From: Clostridiales bacterium
GTDB taxonomy: Bacteria > Bacillota > Sulfobacillia > Sulfobacillales > Sulfobacillaceae
DNA length: 44,959 bases
Reading direction: 5' to 3'
Assembly (NCBI GenBank): GCA_027365485.1
Contig: DAHXNH010000046.1
Location: forward strand, 1 to 44,959
The notes under the pieces are model-generated. The model searched no databases and had not been told where the DNA came from. It saw only the letters and a list, made by a program, of their open reading frames with translations. Shown piece by piece: positions 25,156 through 34,604 of this stretch. Positions within the stretch are counted from its first letter, which is position 1. Every line of letters starts with the position of its first letter. The position numbers were made by a program, and so were the translations under genes.

Positions 25156-26928
25156 ATGAATCCAACCGAATCTACATCCGATCCTCGCCGCTGGTGGGCC
25201 TTGGTGGCCATCGCATTCGGTCTTTTTATGTCTTTACTGGATGTCACCGTGGTGAATGTCGCCCTGCCTACGATACAGCACGACTTACACGAGTCTTTCA
25301 ACTCGCTGCAATGGATAGTCAATGCCTATGCCCTGGTGGTGGCGGTCGCTTTGGTGACCGCGAGTCGACTCGGCGACTTTTTTGGCCGAAAACGTTTATT
25401 CCTTGTTGGGATGGCGGTGTTTGCTCTTGGATCATTATTGTGCTCTATCTCCGCTCATATCCATGTCGCCTCATTAAGCCCGGCCGATGTCCTCAATATT
25501 TCTCGGGGCATTCAAGGCATCGGTGGTTCTGCCATGGTGCCGCTCTCCTTGTCTCTGATCACCGCCACCTTCCATGGGCGTGAACGCGGTACGGCATTTG
25601 GCATTTGGGGTGGGGTCAGCGGTCTAGCCACTGCACTAGGTCCGCTCGTCGGTGGGCTTTTAGTGAGCAAAGTAGGCTGGCAATCGATATTCTACTTAAA
25701 CGTGCCTATCGGAGCGATAGGAATGGGGATGGGGATTTGGGCGATCCGCGAATCCCGCGACATTCATATGAAACGTGCGGTCGATGTTTACGGGTTAGTC
25801 ACGCTCACCATTGCCTTGTTCTGCTTGGTTCTCGCGCTGATGCAAGGCGGGCAAAAGGGTTGGTCGTCTACCTATGTTGTTACGCTGTTTATCGTCGGCG
25901 GCGTGAGCCTCTTGGCCTTTGTCTTGGGTGAATTGAAGATTACCCATCCTATGCTGGACCCTCGGTTATTTAAGATTCCTAGCTTTACCGCATCGACCAT
26001 CGCGGCGTTTACTCTGAGCGGCGGACTCTACGCCTTGCTTTTCTATCTTTCGCTCTATATGCAAAATTATTTGGGCTTTAGTCCCCTCCAGGCCGGGCTT
26101 CGCTTTTTACCTCTGTCTGCGTTGGTATTAATTGGAGCGCCTTTGGCCGGCCGGTTTACCGACCGGATCGGTCCCAAGTGGATTCTTGCCACCGGCCTGC
26201 TGTTTGTCGTCGTGGGCACCGGACTCTTAACCCGGCTGGTTCACGCCACCCTTCCTGACCAGTGGGTGTTGCTGTTACCCGGCTTAATTTTAGCCGGAAT
26301 CGGCAATGGCATTGTCAACCCGCCAATTTCTACGCTGGCCATGGGCACGGTGGAACCGAGGCAAATGGGCATGGCCTCAGGAATCAGCAACGTCGCCCGT
26401 CAGACCGGGGTAGCTTTTGGTATCGCTGCCTTGGCCGCCCTCTTGGGCAACCGTTATAACTATTGGATGCGAATTAAGACCGATCGCCTTTCGGTCACTC
26501 AACTCGGCGGTCCCCACGTCCGCGATGCCATCCTCTCGGGCTTGCGATCGGCCGGCCCTATCGCCGGCAGCCTGGGATTGAAGAGTGCGGGAGCCGCCTA
26601 TACTCGTCTGCCATATTTTGCACAACTAGCGATCTTCGCCCGGTCCTCATTTTTGTTGGGCACCCGTGATGCCGTGTTCGCCGGCGCGTCATTGGCGACC
26701 GTAGGCCTTTTGGCGACCGTCTTTATGGTGCACCGGCGCGACTTGATTCATCACCGAGACTCGGCGCTCCAGCCGGCGCTTCCTCAATTCTCGCGCCAGC
26801 ATCTTCTCGCCCTGGCTGTGACGGCGGCTTGGCGCGCTCGCGATGGTGCCAACCCCGACGCCTCCTTAGACCAAGTCAATCGGCTGCGGCGGGCGCTGGC
26901 TCTCTTAGTCATGGCACTGGGTGGTTAG
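25156..26928 (+). CDS. DHA2-family MFS multidrug exporter (14 TM)
   Basis: Proton-driven drug antiporter of 590 residues with about 14 helices. DHA2 features: LFMSLLDVTVVNVALPTI at the N-terminus (motif D1), SRLGDFFGRKRLF (motif A, about residue 72) and ALGPLVGGLLVSKVGWQSIFYLNVPIG (motif C region). Substrate unknown. ATG 25156 lies 9 bases after AAGGAG. The last 60 residues form a soluble tail, longer than usual. It stands alone, downstream of gabT's hairpins and about 40 bases before the promoter of the next gene; no TetR/MarR regulator is adjacent. Confidence 0.9.
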   Translation: MNPTESTSDPRRWWALVAIAFGLFMSLLDVTVVNVALPTIQHDLHESFNSLQWIVNAYALVVAVALVTASRLGDFFGRKRLFLVGMAVFALGSLLCSISAHIHVASLSPADVLNISRGIQGIGGSAMVPLSLSLITATFHGRERGTAFGIWGGVSGLATALGPLVGGLLVSKVGWQSIFYLNVPIGAIGMGMGIWAIRESRDIHMKRAVDVYGLVTLTIALFCLVLALMQGGQKGWSSTYVVTLFIVGGVSLLAFVLGELKITHPMLDPRLFKIPSFTASTIAAFTLSGGLYALLFYLSLYMQNYLGFSPLQAGLRFLPLSALVLIGAPLAGRFTDRIGPKWILATGLLFVVVGTGLLTRLVHATLPDQWVLLLPGLILAGIGNGIVNPPISTLAMGTVEPRQMGMASGISNVARQTGVAFGIAALAALLGNRYNYWMRIKTDRLSVTQLGGPHVRDAILSGLRSAGPIAGSLGLKSAGAAYTRLPYFAQLAIFARSSFLLGTRDAVFAGASLATVGLLATVFMVHRRDLIHHRDSALQPALPQFSRQHLLALAVTAAWRARDGANPDASLDQVNRLRRALALLVMALGG

Positions 26929-26964
26929 ACGTTTTTGCCCCGAACCGAAACGCTCCGAAAAAAT

Positions 26965-26993
26965 TTGGCGATCCTTGCCAAGAACCTTATAAT
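26965..26993 (+). promoter_or_regulatory. Strong promoter of the MazG-like gene
   Basis: TTGGCG (26965-26970), exactly 17 bases, then perfect TATAAT (26988-26993). Transcription should start near 27000, so the RNA begins just before a GC-rich hairpin at 27011-27034. Confidence 0.8.
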
Positions 26994-27010
26994 AGACGGG
27001 AACGGAGATG

Positions 27011-27034
27011 GTGCCGCCCCTGCCGGGGCGGCAC
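27011..27034 (+). promoter_or_regulatory. GC-rich leader hairpin upstream of the MazG-like gene
   Basis: GTGCCGCCCC-TGCC-GGGGCGGCAC is a perfect 10-bp stem with a 4-base loop, starting about 10 bases after the predicted transcription start and 25 bases before the GGAGGAGGG ribosome site. It may protect the 5' end of the RNA; a regulatory role is a guess. Confidence 0.6.
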
Positions 27035-27073
27035 GACGGTAGGCCATTCAACCATCCCGGAGGAGGGTTTCGG

Positions 27074-27415
27074 ATCGCGGACACAGATGCTCTAAGGCAA
27101 ATAGCGGAGGCGGTCGCTATGTTTAATCGCCGTCGCCACTGGGATCCTTCCGCCAAAGATTTAGCCATGTCCATCGCGATCGAGTCAGCCGAACTGATGG
27201 AACATTTTCAGTGGGGTTCAGGGGCCTCGTCCGATCCTGAGACCTTGGACGCCATCCGCTTTGAGGTCGCCGACGTCATGATCTATCTGCTCCACTTTTG
27301 CAGGACCATGGACATCGATCTCGCCCAATCCGTACTGGATAAGCTGGCTATCAACGAAGTGCGTTTTCCCGCCTCCGATTCCCCGGCACAAGCCTCTTCT
27401 CGTTCTCTGGGATAG
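27074..27415 (+). CDS. MazG-like nucleotide pyrophosphohydrolase, apparent ATC start
   Basis: All-alpha NTP pyrophosphohydrolase of about 113 residues that would hydrolyse (d)NTPs to monophosphate and pyrophosphate. Motifs: RRRHWDPSAKDLAMSIAIESAELMEHFQW (two parts, with the metal-binding E..E pair in IESAELMEHF) and RFEVADVMIYLLHF (E..D). The family N-terminus fits beginning at ADTDALRQIAEAVAMF. The ideal ribosome site GGAGGAGG (27059-27066) lies 7 bases before ATC 27074, and no ATG, GTG or TTG is suitably placed. ATG 27008 and GTG 27011 are in frame but lie at the transcript tip and in the leader hairpin; ATG 27119 would cut off helix 1. So ATC, a rare start codon, is the best reading. Confidence 0.75.
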   Translation: MADTDALRQIAEAVAMFNRRRHWDPSAKDLAMSIAIESAELMEHFQWGSGASSDPETLDAIRFEVADVMIYLLHFCRTMDIDLAQSVLDKLAINEVRFPASDSPAQASSRSLG

Positions 27416-27632
27416 GCGGCCGAAGGCACTCGGAGCGAAAGTGGACCCGTTGGCAAACGTTTCTGGGTCACGCGCAAGCCATGGTCCGTGCAACCAAGTG
27501 TTGGGACGCTCTCTCGATCGCCTCGGCAAAACCGATCTGGGACAAAGCCCGGCTTGACACTTGAAACAACCCATGCGGTTGACAACCCTCGCAAGTTTCA
27601 TAGGCAATCTAGTCCACTGGAGGTTAGCATCC

Positions 27633-28601
27633 ATGCATTATCGAACGTTAGGAAAAACTGGACTGAGCGTGTCCGAAGTTGGGTATGGCGCCTGGGGCAT
27701 TGGCCAAAGCGGCTGGGTAGGCGCGCGCGACGATGAATCGCTCAATGCCTTACATCGGGCCATCGATCTCGGCGTAAATTTTATTGACACCGCTCTCGCC
27801 TACGGAGACGGCCACAGCGAGCAACTGGTGGGGCAAGTGGTACGGAGCCGCTCCGAGCGCGTCTATATCGCCACCAAGATCCCTCCCAAAAACGGAAAGT
27901 GGCCCGCCCCCTCGAAAATCCCCAGCGACCAAGTCTTTCCTGGGAGCTATATCCGCCAGTGCACCGAGCGCAGTTTAAAGAACCTAGGTCTAGACCGGAT
28001 CGATGTCCAACAGTTCCATGTCTGGTCCGATGACTGGGTCGGCCAAGGCGACTGGCTAGAGACCATTGAGGCGCTAAAACGCGAAGGAAAAATCGGCGCG
28101 TTTGGCATTTCCATTAATGACCATCAGCCGAACAATGCGTTGCGCTTGATTGAGACTGGGGTAGTGGACACGGTCCAAGTGATTTATAACATCTTTGACC
28201 AAACGCCGGAAGATGCCCTGTTCCCCGCCTGTCAGCAGCACCAGGTAGGCGTTATCGTGCGCGTACCTTTTGACGAGGGCGGCTTGACTGGAAAGATCAC
28301 TCCGGAAACCGAATTTGCAGCTGAAGACTTTCGCTCCCATTATTTTCGCGGCGATCGCAAGCGCGAAGTCCACGCACGGGCGCTAGCCATTTCACGCGAT
28401 CTCAACATCTCAGTGGACGACCTGGCCGATGCCGCGCTTCGCTTTACTTTAGCTCCTGATGCGGTTTCGACGGTCATTCCGGGCATGCGAACGCTCTCCA
28501 ATGTTGAACGCAACTGCCAAGTGAGCGATGGTCGCAAGCTCTCTTCGGATCGTCTAGAGCGTTTGAAACGGCATCGATGGGAACGCAACTTCTACCAATG
28601 A
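27633..28601 (+). CDS. Aldo/keto reductase family oxidoreductase
   Basis: NAD(P)H-dependent oxidoreductase of 322 residues with a TIM barrel. Catalytic tetrad regions: D and Y in [18 protein letters not shown] (about residues 50-67), K in YIATKIPP (about 85) and H in [11 protein letters not shown] (about 127). The C-terminal nucleotide-binding segment is [16 protein letters not shown]. This form, beginning [24 protein letters not shown], is common in bacteria and acts on varied carbonyls; substrate unknown. ATG 27633 follows GGAGG by about 10 bases. TTGACA near 27578 may be a -35, with a weak -10. A long hairpin follows the gene. Confidence 0.92.
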   Translation: MHYRTLGKTGLSVSEVGYGAWGIGQSGWVGARDDESLNALHRAIDLGVNFIDTALAYGDGHSEQLVGQVVRSRSERVYIATKIPPKNGKWPAPSKIPSDQVFPGSYIRQCTERSLKNLGLDRIDVQQFHVWSDDWVGQGDWLETIEALKREGKIGAFGISINDHQPNNALRLIETGVVDTVQVIYNIFDQTPEDALFPACQQHQVGVIVRVPFDEGGLTGKITPETEFAAEDFRSHYFRGDRKREVHARALAISRDLNISVDDLADAALRFTLAPDAVSTVIPGMRTLSNVERNCQVSDGRKLSSDRLERLKRHRWERNFYQ

Positions 28602-28618
28602 GATTGGCACCCCGGTGG

Positions 28619-28650
28619 ACTCGACCCGAAGGATTGCCTTCGGGTCGAGT
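28619..28650 (+). terminator. Perfect 14-bp hairpin after the aldo/keto reductase gene
   Basis: ACTCGACCCGAAGG-ATTG-CCTTCGGGTCGAGT, 18 bases past the stop. The stem is perfect, but no T-run follows, so it may depend on Rho or act as a 3' end stabiliser. Confidence 0.6.
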
Positions 28651-28784
28651 GGAATCTCTCCACCCACTGACTGGGAGTGAAATCGTACCATGCGGCGTTC
28701 CTATCCCAGCCTTCAAAGAAAGACCACGCCTTTTTCTTTCTATGCTTAGCCCGGGACGCGCTTCGATAGCAGCGAGGTGATGGT

Positions 28785-31379
28785 TTGTATACGCGCGCCT
28801 ACCCCCTAGTTCGTTCTCGCGTCGCTCGAAGCCGACGGCTCCGACGCCGTTGGCCAGTTTTCGTCAGTTGGTCTTGGTGGGCCGCCGGGTTATTAGCGAT
28901 AGCCGCGGCTGTGGTGATTTCCACGCCCTTGGGCACGGCTCCAGCGGATAGCCAAAATCAATTGTTCTTCGACAATTTCTCCAGTGGAACGCTGGATCCT
29001 TTTACTGTCTACGGTGGTGATTGGCAGTTGACCTCTCATGGTGTAACCGCCAATAACTTGCTCTCAACCCACCTTGACCGACAATTTCTGTACATGCCCT
29101 ATGCCCAACCCGACGCTTGGGTCTCCACCGTCGTGACCATCAATCAACTGCCGAAAAATCCCGACTGGCGCGTAGGCCTGTTTGTCCATGGACTCGGCGG
29201 CGACAGTCCGGATAAGTGGTCGTTAGTCATTCTGCGCAACAAAATTAGCCTGCTGAACGAGAACACCGCCTGGGTCGCCTCTGCTCCCTTCCATGCCCAC
29301 CTTGGGGTCCACTATCACATGGAGCTGCTGTCTAATGGCCTGGTAGTGGACGGCATGGTGTGGCCTCAGGGATCACCTCCGCCGAAGCAATGGACCCTTT
29401 CCGCACAATTCGCCCCCAACCAAGTCGCCGAGGCCACGAACGTCGGTCTTTATGCCGGAAATATTGACGCGACGTTTTCCAACTTTACTCTGCTCGCGCC
29501 CCCGCCACCGCTGTCGATCACTCCATCCCAGGCGGCCGGGGTCTTTATGAAGGGCAATCCTTTGGCTTATGCAATTACCGTTCAAAATCCCAGCGTACGC
29601 CCCCGATCGGTGGTGGTCCGCTATACCCTCCACGGCGTGATTACGCCCGTCACCCGACAAGGCCACTTGCGGATTGACTTGAATGGCAGTCGACCGGTAT
29701 CGCATCGTCTGGTTTTGCCCCACGTCCCCAACGGTCTTTACCGCATCCGGTGGAGTTTGGCTAATACCAGCCCCCCCAAAACCGTGACCACCCGGCTTCC
29801 CGACCAGGCTCTGGCCGTCATCCCTCAGCCTCAATCCAGTTCTATAGGCACTACCTCGGGTCTAAATGAAAATCTTGCTGGGTTGGGCCAAGTCGGCTCT
29901 TTAGCTCTCTTAAAGGAGCACTTTACCCTAATGCGCGAGCAAGGCATAACCCGCTACCGACTGCAATTGCCCCTGCCTGCGCCTGGCCAGAGTTTTGATT
30001 GGTCAAAATACCGTCGGATTATCACGGCTGCCGAGTCGTCGCATCTTCAAGTGCTTGGACTCATCACTGGCCCTTCGCCAAGCAAGGCTCACCCCTGGCA
30101 CTCGTTGAAGCCGCGATACCTGGCGTTTGTCCGAGCCTTAGTCCGGCACTACCGACCTCGGCCCACGGCCTCTAACGGCGCAAAACAAGCCCCCCCGGGA
30201 ATTGCCGATTGGGAGATCTGGAATGAACCCTCGACCCGCTATTACTGGGATCTCTCCGCGGCAAAATATGGACACTTGTTGTCGCAGGCGGTCGCGGCTA
30301 TTCATTTTATCGACCCGAGTGCATTCGTACTCGGCTATGCCTATGACTTAAGCCAGGAATGGTCCGCCGTTCGCCACAAGCCCAACGGGTGGACGTTTCA
30401 CTACTATCCAGGCGTTCAAGGCCCGAATAACCCAGAGTATTCGCTCACCCAAGCAGTAGACAATCTAAGGAAGTTCCTTCAGATTCACCATGATAGCGCT
30501 CCCATCTGGATTACCGAAGTAGGGTGGAGCACAAAACAAGTCTCACCGGCAGCGCAGGCGCAAGACTTGGTTCAAGCCAGAATTGATGCCGCCGCTAGTG
30601 GGGTTGGAGCCGTGTTTTATTTCACCCAAACTTACTACGGCGGGGGCTACGGCGAAGAAAGCCCCAATTTGGCCCCCCTACCCGCCTACGCGGCTCTGGG
30701 CGCGGTTGATCGCACCTTAGACGGACTCCAGGCTGAAGATTCTGCACCAAATCTCGGCCCCATGATCGATGATGCGGCCTTTCGCGGCCACGGAGGACGT
30801 ACGGTGTTGGCGATCTGGTCCTCGACGCCCACCGCCATCACCCTGCCTAGCCAACCCGGCATCGAGATTTATTCGGCTATCGACAACCCCATCCCCGTAG
30901 AAGACAACCTGCTCCATTTCACCATAAATGCCTGGCCCACCTACGTGGTTGCCCACGACTGGTCCGTGTCTTCATTAAGCCTCTGGCTCAGTAGTTCCCC
31001 ACTCTCGGCCATTGCACCCTACCGATTGTCTATTCGGCACTTTGAACTCGCGGGACAAGCGGGCGCTAACCTCTCCGTCACCGCGGAGAACCTATCGAAC
31101 CAAACCGAAACCGGCTACCTTCGAATTACCCTCCCCGCAGGGTGGAGCACCCCGGATCCGATAACCTCTCTCTCGACCTTAGCGCCGGGGCAGACCATCG
31201 CTATCACCATCCCCCTGCAGCGTATGGGAACAAGAACGCCCCATCATTTAGCGCTGAATCTACAGGCGTTCGCCAGTGGCAACCGCACCGCCAACTTGAA
31301 CCAAATTCTTGACGTACCCCGACCCGTGGCACCTAAGTCGCCTTTTGGCCACGAAAACTTGCGCGAAGTGCCCTCTTAG
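28785..31379 (+). CDS. Secreted multi-domain glycoside hydrolase (clan A, GH39-like)
   Basis: Large exported protein of 864 residues. An N-terminal basic stretch (VRSRVARSRRLRRR) precedes one hydrophobic segment (about 30-50), a signal or anchor. Residues 60-235 look like a beta-sandwich (LFFDNFSSGTLDPF ... VGLYAGNIDATFSNF), then an Ig-like domain to about 350, then a TIM barrel about 365-670. The acid/base pair is in DWEIWNEPS (E near 480) and the nucleophile in WITEVGWST (E near 578), the clan A pattern. The last 130 residues (LSVTAENLSNQTETG) resemble a NEW3-type beta domain. It should cut an extracellular polysaccharide; substrate unknown. TTG 28785 follows GAGGTGA. Confidence 0.82.
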   Translation: MYTRAYPLVRSRVARSRRLRRRWPVFVSWSWWAAGLLAIAAAVVISTPLGTAPADSQNQLFFDNFSSGTLDPFTVYGGDWQLTSHGVTANNLLSTHLDRQFLYMPYAQPDAWVSTVVTINQLPKNPDWRVGLFVHGLGGDSPDKWSLVILRNKISLLNENTAWVASAPFHAHLGVHYHMELLSNGLVVDGMVWPQGSPPPKQWTLSAQFAPNQVAEATNVGLYAGNIDATFSNFTLLAPPPPLSITPSQAAGVFMKGNPLAYAITVQNPSVRPRSVVVRYTLHGVITPVTRQGHLRIDLNGSRPVSHRLVLPHVPNGLYRIRWSLANTSPPKTVTTRLPDQALAVIPQPQSSSIGTTSGLNENLAGLGQVGSLALLKEHFTLMREQGITRYRLQLPLPAPGQSFDWSKYRRIITAAESSHLQVLGLITGPSPSKAHPWHSLKPRYLAFVRALVRHYRPRPTASNGAKQAPPGIADWEIWNEPSTRYYWDLSAAKYGHLLSQAVAAIHFIDPSAFVLGYAYDLSQEWSAVRHKPNGWTFHYYPGVQGPNNPEYSLTQAVDNLRKFLQIHHDSAPIWITEVGWSTKQVSPAAQAQDLVQARIDAAASGVGAVFYFTQTYYGGGYGEESPNLAPLPAYAALGAVDRTLDGLQAEDSAPNLGPMIDDAAFRGHGGRTVLAIWSSTPTAITLPSQPGIEIYSAIDNPIPVEDNLLHFTINAWPTYVVAHDWSVSSLSLWLSSSPLSAIAPYRLSIRHFELAGQAGANLSVTAENLSNQTETGYLRITLPAGWSTPDPITSLSTLAPGQTIAITIPLQRMGTRTPHHLALNLQAFASGNRTANLNQILDVPRPVAPKSPFGHENLREVPS

Positions 31380-31743
31380 CTCACTCGATGCCCCAACCGT
31401 CTAAACCGCAAAAAGACGGTGACGGCGAACTGGCAGCAGGACCACCACTTCGGTCGCAAGAAATCTCAGGCAGCCTGGCCGCGTCACTCCGATGACACCC
31501 ACCGAAGGTCCTCGGTGCCAAGCCGGTGCAATAGTATTCAACTCTCCATTGCGATTGAGGGTCCTAGCCGAGGCGAAGACGCTGTTTTAGGACCGTAGCG
31601 GTGAAGAGGTCCGTAGCGTTGCAAGCGCGGCCAAGGGCTCGCTTGGACGCGGAAAAATGAAAGACGCGATGGGTGAAGACGACGGAGAAACTCGCTCAAC
31701 CCTCCCGCACATACTGTGTCTAGTCGGCGTCCCCGGGGTTGCA
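31380..31743. other. Intergenic region with short repeats
   Basis: No gene seen. GGTCCTA and TAGGACC around 31559-31595 can pair (loop about 20), and CCGTAGCG occurs twice in 30 bases just after. No clear terminator for the glycoside hydrolase gene. Confidence 0.4.
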
Positions 31744-32100
31744 CTAGGAGTTGAAGTACCTGAGGGTTTCCCACCTGGTTATTAATCCTCGATGAAACGC
31801 TCTTCTCTTGTGGTCATATTTATAGACCTCGCCGGTTTCGAGCAAGATCACCTCAAAGCGTTTACCTTTGGACCAACTCTGTTCTCGCTCCCACGATTTG
31901 ACCCGTGCACAGTGCAGCCAATCTTCATGGCAGCAGATGCTAGGCCCATTTTGTGCACTCGAGGCCGGGTAGCTAGCCAGCCTCCCTTCTTTTATGGTAC
32001 AAACGAAGCAAAGAATGCGTAGCCAGAAAGATCTGGGATCATAGTCGAGGGCTAACTCGACTTCGTCACGCAGGGTACCCGAAGTCATTAAAGACTTCAC
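31744..32100 (-). CDS. Hypothetical protein, unknown family
   Basis: A 118-codon minus-strand frame with protein-like composition: DEVELALDYDPRSFWLRILCFV, then SYPASSAQNGPS, then WSKGKRFEVILLETGEVYKYD and FHRGLITRWETLRYF. It has four cysteines but no known motif and no membrane helix. Starts could be GTG 32100 or ATG 32088; neither has a good ribosome site. It begins 10 bases from the first possible start of the divergent SDR gene. It lies at the edge of the decayed accessory zone, so it may be a relic. Confidence 0.4.
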   Translation of the reverse strand: MKSLMTSGTLRDEVELALDYDPRSFWLRILCFVCTIKEGRLASYPASSAQNGPSICCHEDWLHCARVKSWEREQSWSKGKRFEVILLETGEVYKYDHKRRAFHRGLITRWETLRYFNS

Positions 32101-32137
32101 CGGGGACGAAATGGTCGATCAACCGTGGGAGGGGTCT

Positions 32138-32899
32138 ATGTTGATCTTTGATTTTAGCGGGAAAATTGCAGTTGTGACCGGAGGAGCAAGCGGCATCGGC
32201 GCTGAAGTGGTCCGTCGGTTGGCTGAGTTCGGAGCTACGGTCATCGCTGCCGATATTAGTTTTTCCCAAGAATGGTCAGGAGCCAGCGACTTTGAAAATG
32301 TGTTCGAGGCAAGGACTGACGTTAGTCAGCATGCCTCAGTAGGACGTTTGGCCACCCGGGTCCAACACGAATTTGGCTGCCTCGATGTCTTAGTCAATGT
32401 GGCCGGCATTTTCCCCCGAGGCACCTTGTCCGAAACCAGCGACCTTCTTTGGGATGAGATCATCGGGGTAAATCTGAAGGGCGTTTTTCATTGCTGTCAG
32501 AGCTTTGTACCTTTGTTGGCTCACCGCGCCACGGGTGCTAGCATCGTCAACGTGGGCTCGGTCAATGCCACTGGTGGCGCTCCCGATTTGTTTGCCTATT
32601 CAACGTCTAAGGGGGGCGTGTCAACGCTCACCCGAAACCTAGCCCGTGCCTTGGCACCTTCCAAGATTCGAGTCAACTGCGTCCACCCAGGCTGGGTCCT
32701 TACCCCAGGCGAGGATCGCGTTCAACGGGCCCAAGGCCAACCGAAAAATTGGTCGGAGATTGAGGGAAGAAAAATACCTTTGGGAAGAATTTTACTCCCT
32801 AAAGACATCGCGCCTTCCATTCTCTTTCTGGCGTCGTCGGGAGCCAATCAGATTACCGGTCAAGAGTTTGCTATCGATGGCGGGTCGTCCCTGCGTTAA
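32138..32899 (+). CDS. Short-chain dehydrogenase/reductase
   Basis: NAD(P)-dependent oxidoreductase of the classical SDR family, 253 residues. Cofactor motif VVTGGASGIGAEVV (TGxxxGxG, about residues 11-20), NVAGIFP (the NNAG position), catalytic serine in IVNVGSVNATGG and YSTSKGG with the Y-xxx-K pair (about 155-159), then CVHPGWVLTP and the C-terminal GQEFAIDGGSS. An Asp after the second strand (IAADIS) favours NAD. Substrate unknown. ATG 32138 is chosen because GGGAGGGG lies 5 bases upstream; a start at 32111 has no ribosome site. A truncated permease follows after 83 bases. Confidence 0.92.
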   Translation: MLIFDFSGKIAVVTGGASGIGAEVVRRLAEFGATVIAADISFSQEWSGASDFENVFEARTDVSQHASVGRLATRVQHEFGCLDVLVNVAGIFPRGTLSETSDLLWDEIIGVNLKGVFHCCQSFVPLLAHRATGASIVNVGSVNATGGAPDLFAYSTSKGGVSTLTRNLARALAPSKIRVNCVHPGWVLTPGEDRVQRAQGQPKNWSEIEGRKIPLGRILLPKDIAPSILFLASSGANQITGQEFAIDGGSSLR

Positions 32900-32982
32900 T
32901 CTCGAAGCCGAACCAACAGTCTGGTTGTGCAGCACTCTCAACCATGGCTGTCGGCTAGGTCTCCATAGGGAATGAGGTCCTT

Positions 32983-33777
32983 ATGCGAAGGCGACCGGGC
33001 GGCTTTATCGCCATCCGCGATGGTAACCAGATCCTACAAGAATATGTGGATGCTTTTTTGTCACCAGCAGGAACTGGTAGTATTTACCTGGCGTCACCGA
33101 CTCGCGTGCTGGACGCTTTAGGGCGCAATGGCTACCTCCCTAAAGATCTCACCAAGATCAACCCCAAGACCGGGGTTCCCACGGTTGCTCTCATCGCATC
33201 AACGATGGTCAGTCTGATTTTTTTGGCTCCGTTTCCTGCCTGGCAGTCTTTGGTGGCGGTGATTTCGGGAGCTGCCGTGTTTACTTACATGGTGGGCCCC
33301 GTTTCTGCTGCGGTATTTCGACAGACGATGGAAGAGGTCCCTCGGCCGATTCATTTGCCCGGACTCAAATGGATTGCGCCCTCGGCCTTTGTTGGCGCAT
33401 CCTTGATTATTTACTGGGATGGTTGGGGGGCTGACGAAAAACTCCTCGGCATCATTCTAGGAGGGGTCATCGTTTATCTCATCGTCAGTGCGATTGTGCC
33501 CACGATCATTGCCAAGCCTTCATGGCAATCGTTTAAGAGCAGTGCATGGATTTTCTTGTATCTATTTTTCATGTTAGCCATGTCCTATTACGGATCAGGC
33601 GTCTTCAAAGCACCAGCCAATCACAGGCGAGGGTTTAGTCCATATCCGTGGGATCTGGTGGTAATCGCGGTGGGTGCTCTCGGCTTTTACTACTGGGGTG
33701 TGGCCAGTGGATATCGTAGTCGTGCCGCTACCGAAGTCATGAAGGCGCTTAACCAAAGTGACGAAGAGATTATCTAG
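32983..33777 (+). pseudogene. APC amino acid permease, N-terminal half missing
   Basis: The 264-codon frame matches only the C-terminal half of an APC permease: VDAFLSPAGTGSIYLASPTRVLDALGRNG and NPKTGVPTVALIAS are the conserved loop after helix 8, followed by about five or six helices. The first 20 residues (MRRRPGGFIAIRDGNQILQEY) do not fit the family, marking the breakpoint near 33040. A GAGGT site precedes ATG 32983, so the piece might still be translated, but half a transporter should not work. No second half is in the window, so a deletion or rearrangement joined it to the region behind the SDR gene. Confidence 0.75.
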
Positions 33778-33936
33778 CGGAGCTAGTTCGAGACTGAAAT
33801 AGCCTTCGAACCCGCACAGCGTCTCAGATCTCCGCATTATACAACGTTTTTGGCTGAAATGATGAATTATGCGAGGTTTTGTTGCCAAACAATTCTGACC
33901 TGTACTGTTGCCTTGGACCGACCAGTTCAGCGTTTA

Positions 33937-34370
33937 AGACATCCACTCGAATCCAAGGCGTTCGTGATCGCACCAAGCCCGCCATTGGTGATCAAGGATC
34001 AGGGCCGTCACCCTGGCTAAAGCTACCGATTCATTCTCCCAGTCCCTTATGCCATGATGCTGGGGACGGCCGGCCACACTACGATCATTCGCGTTCTCTC
34101 CTGGATCACTGCCGTTTTGGAGGGGCAAGGCAGATCGCAAGGCATAGTAAGGGATATGGCGCGGATTACACTCAAAGTACCCGATGAACGTGTACAGTTC
34201 TGCCGGGTTTTTCCAGGGCGCCGACGGATCGCGCGCAAGCGTGCAATGGCCTCATCGGTTCGACCGACCCCGAGGAGCGAAGTCATGTCATGGAGGACCA
34301 CGTTGAGGATCTTCCGGCCTTCGGGACTGCAACTTAACTGCCCTTTAGACTTTTCCTCTAAGTGATCCCG
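33937..34370 (-). pseudogene. Relic of a transposase C-terminus (ISKra4-like)
   Basis: Two minus-strand frames join into one weakly recognisable transposase tail. The upper part reads KSKGQLSCSPEGRKILNV and RTDEAIARLRAI; after a frameshift near 34190 it continues LYTFIGYFECNPRHIPYYALRS, LPLQNGSDPGENAND and WENESVALARVTALILDHQW. The order 'GY...PYY..RS.LP..GS...E...' followed by a tryptophan-rich helix resembles the tail of ISKra4-type transposases as I recall them. The N-terminal part is gone. The 131-bp element about 230 bases to the right may be related. Family assignment is tentative. Confidence 0.45.
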
Positions 34371-34604
34371 TTGGAGATCAACCGACTCTTGTGCCGGTCG
34401 TCGTTCAGCGCTCGCGCCTGGGCCATGATGTGTGGCGAAGATCTGGCAGAGCAATCGACGCCATCCCCTAGCCCCGCTCCAGCGAGAGAAACGGACCAAG
34501 GCCCGGCAAAAAGCCAAAGGCACATACAAACTGACTCTGGACTGCTTTACCGCCCTCGTCGCCAGTTACCCATACTGGGGATTCGTGCAGCGTTTAAGCG
34601 ATTG

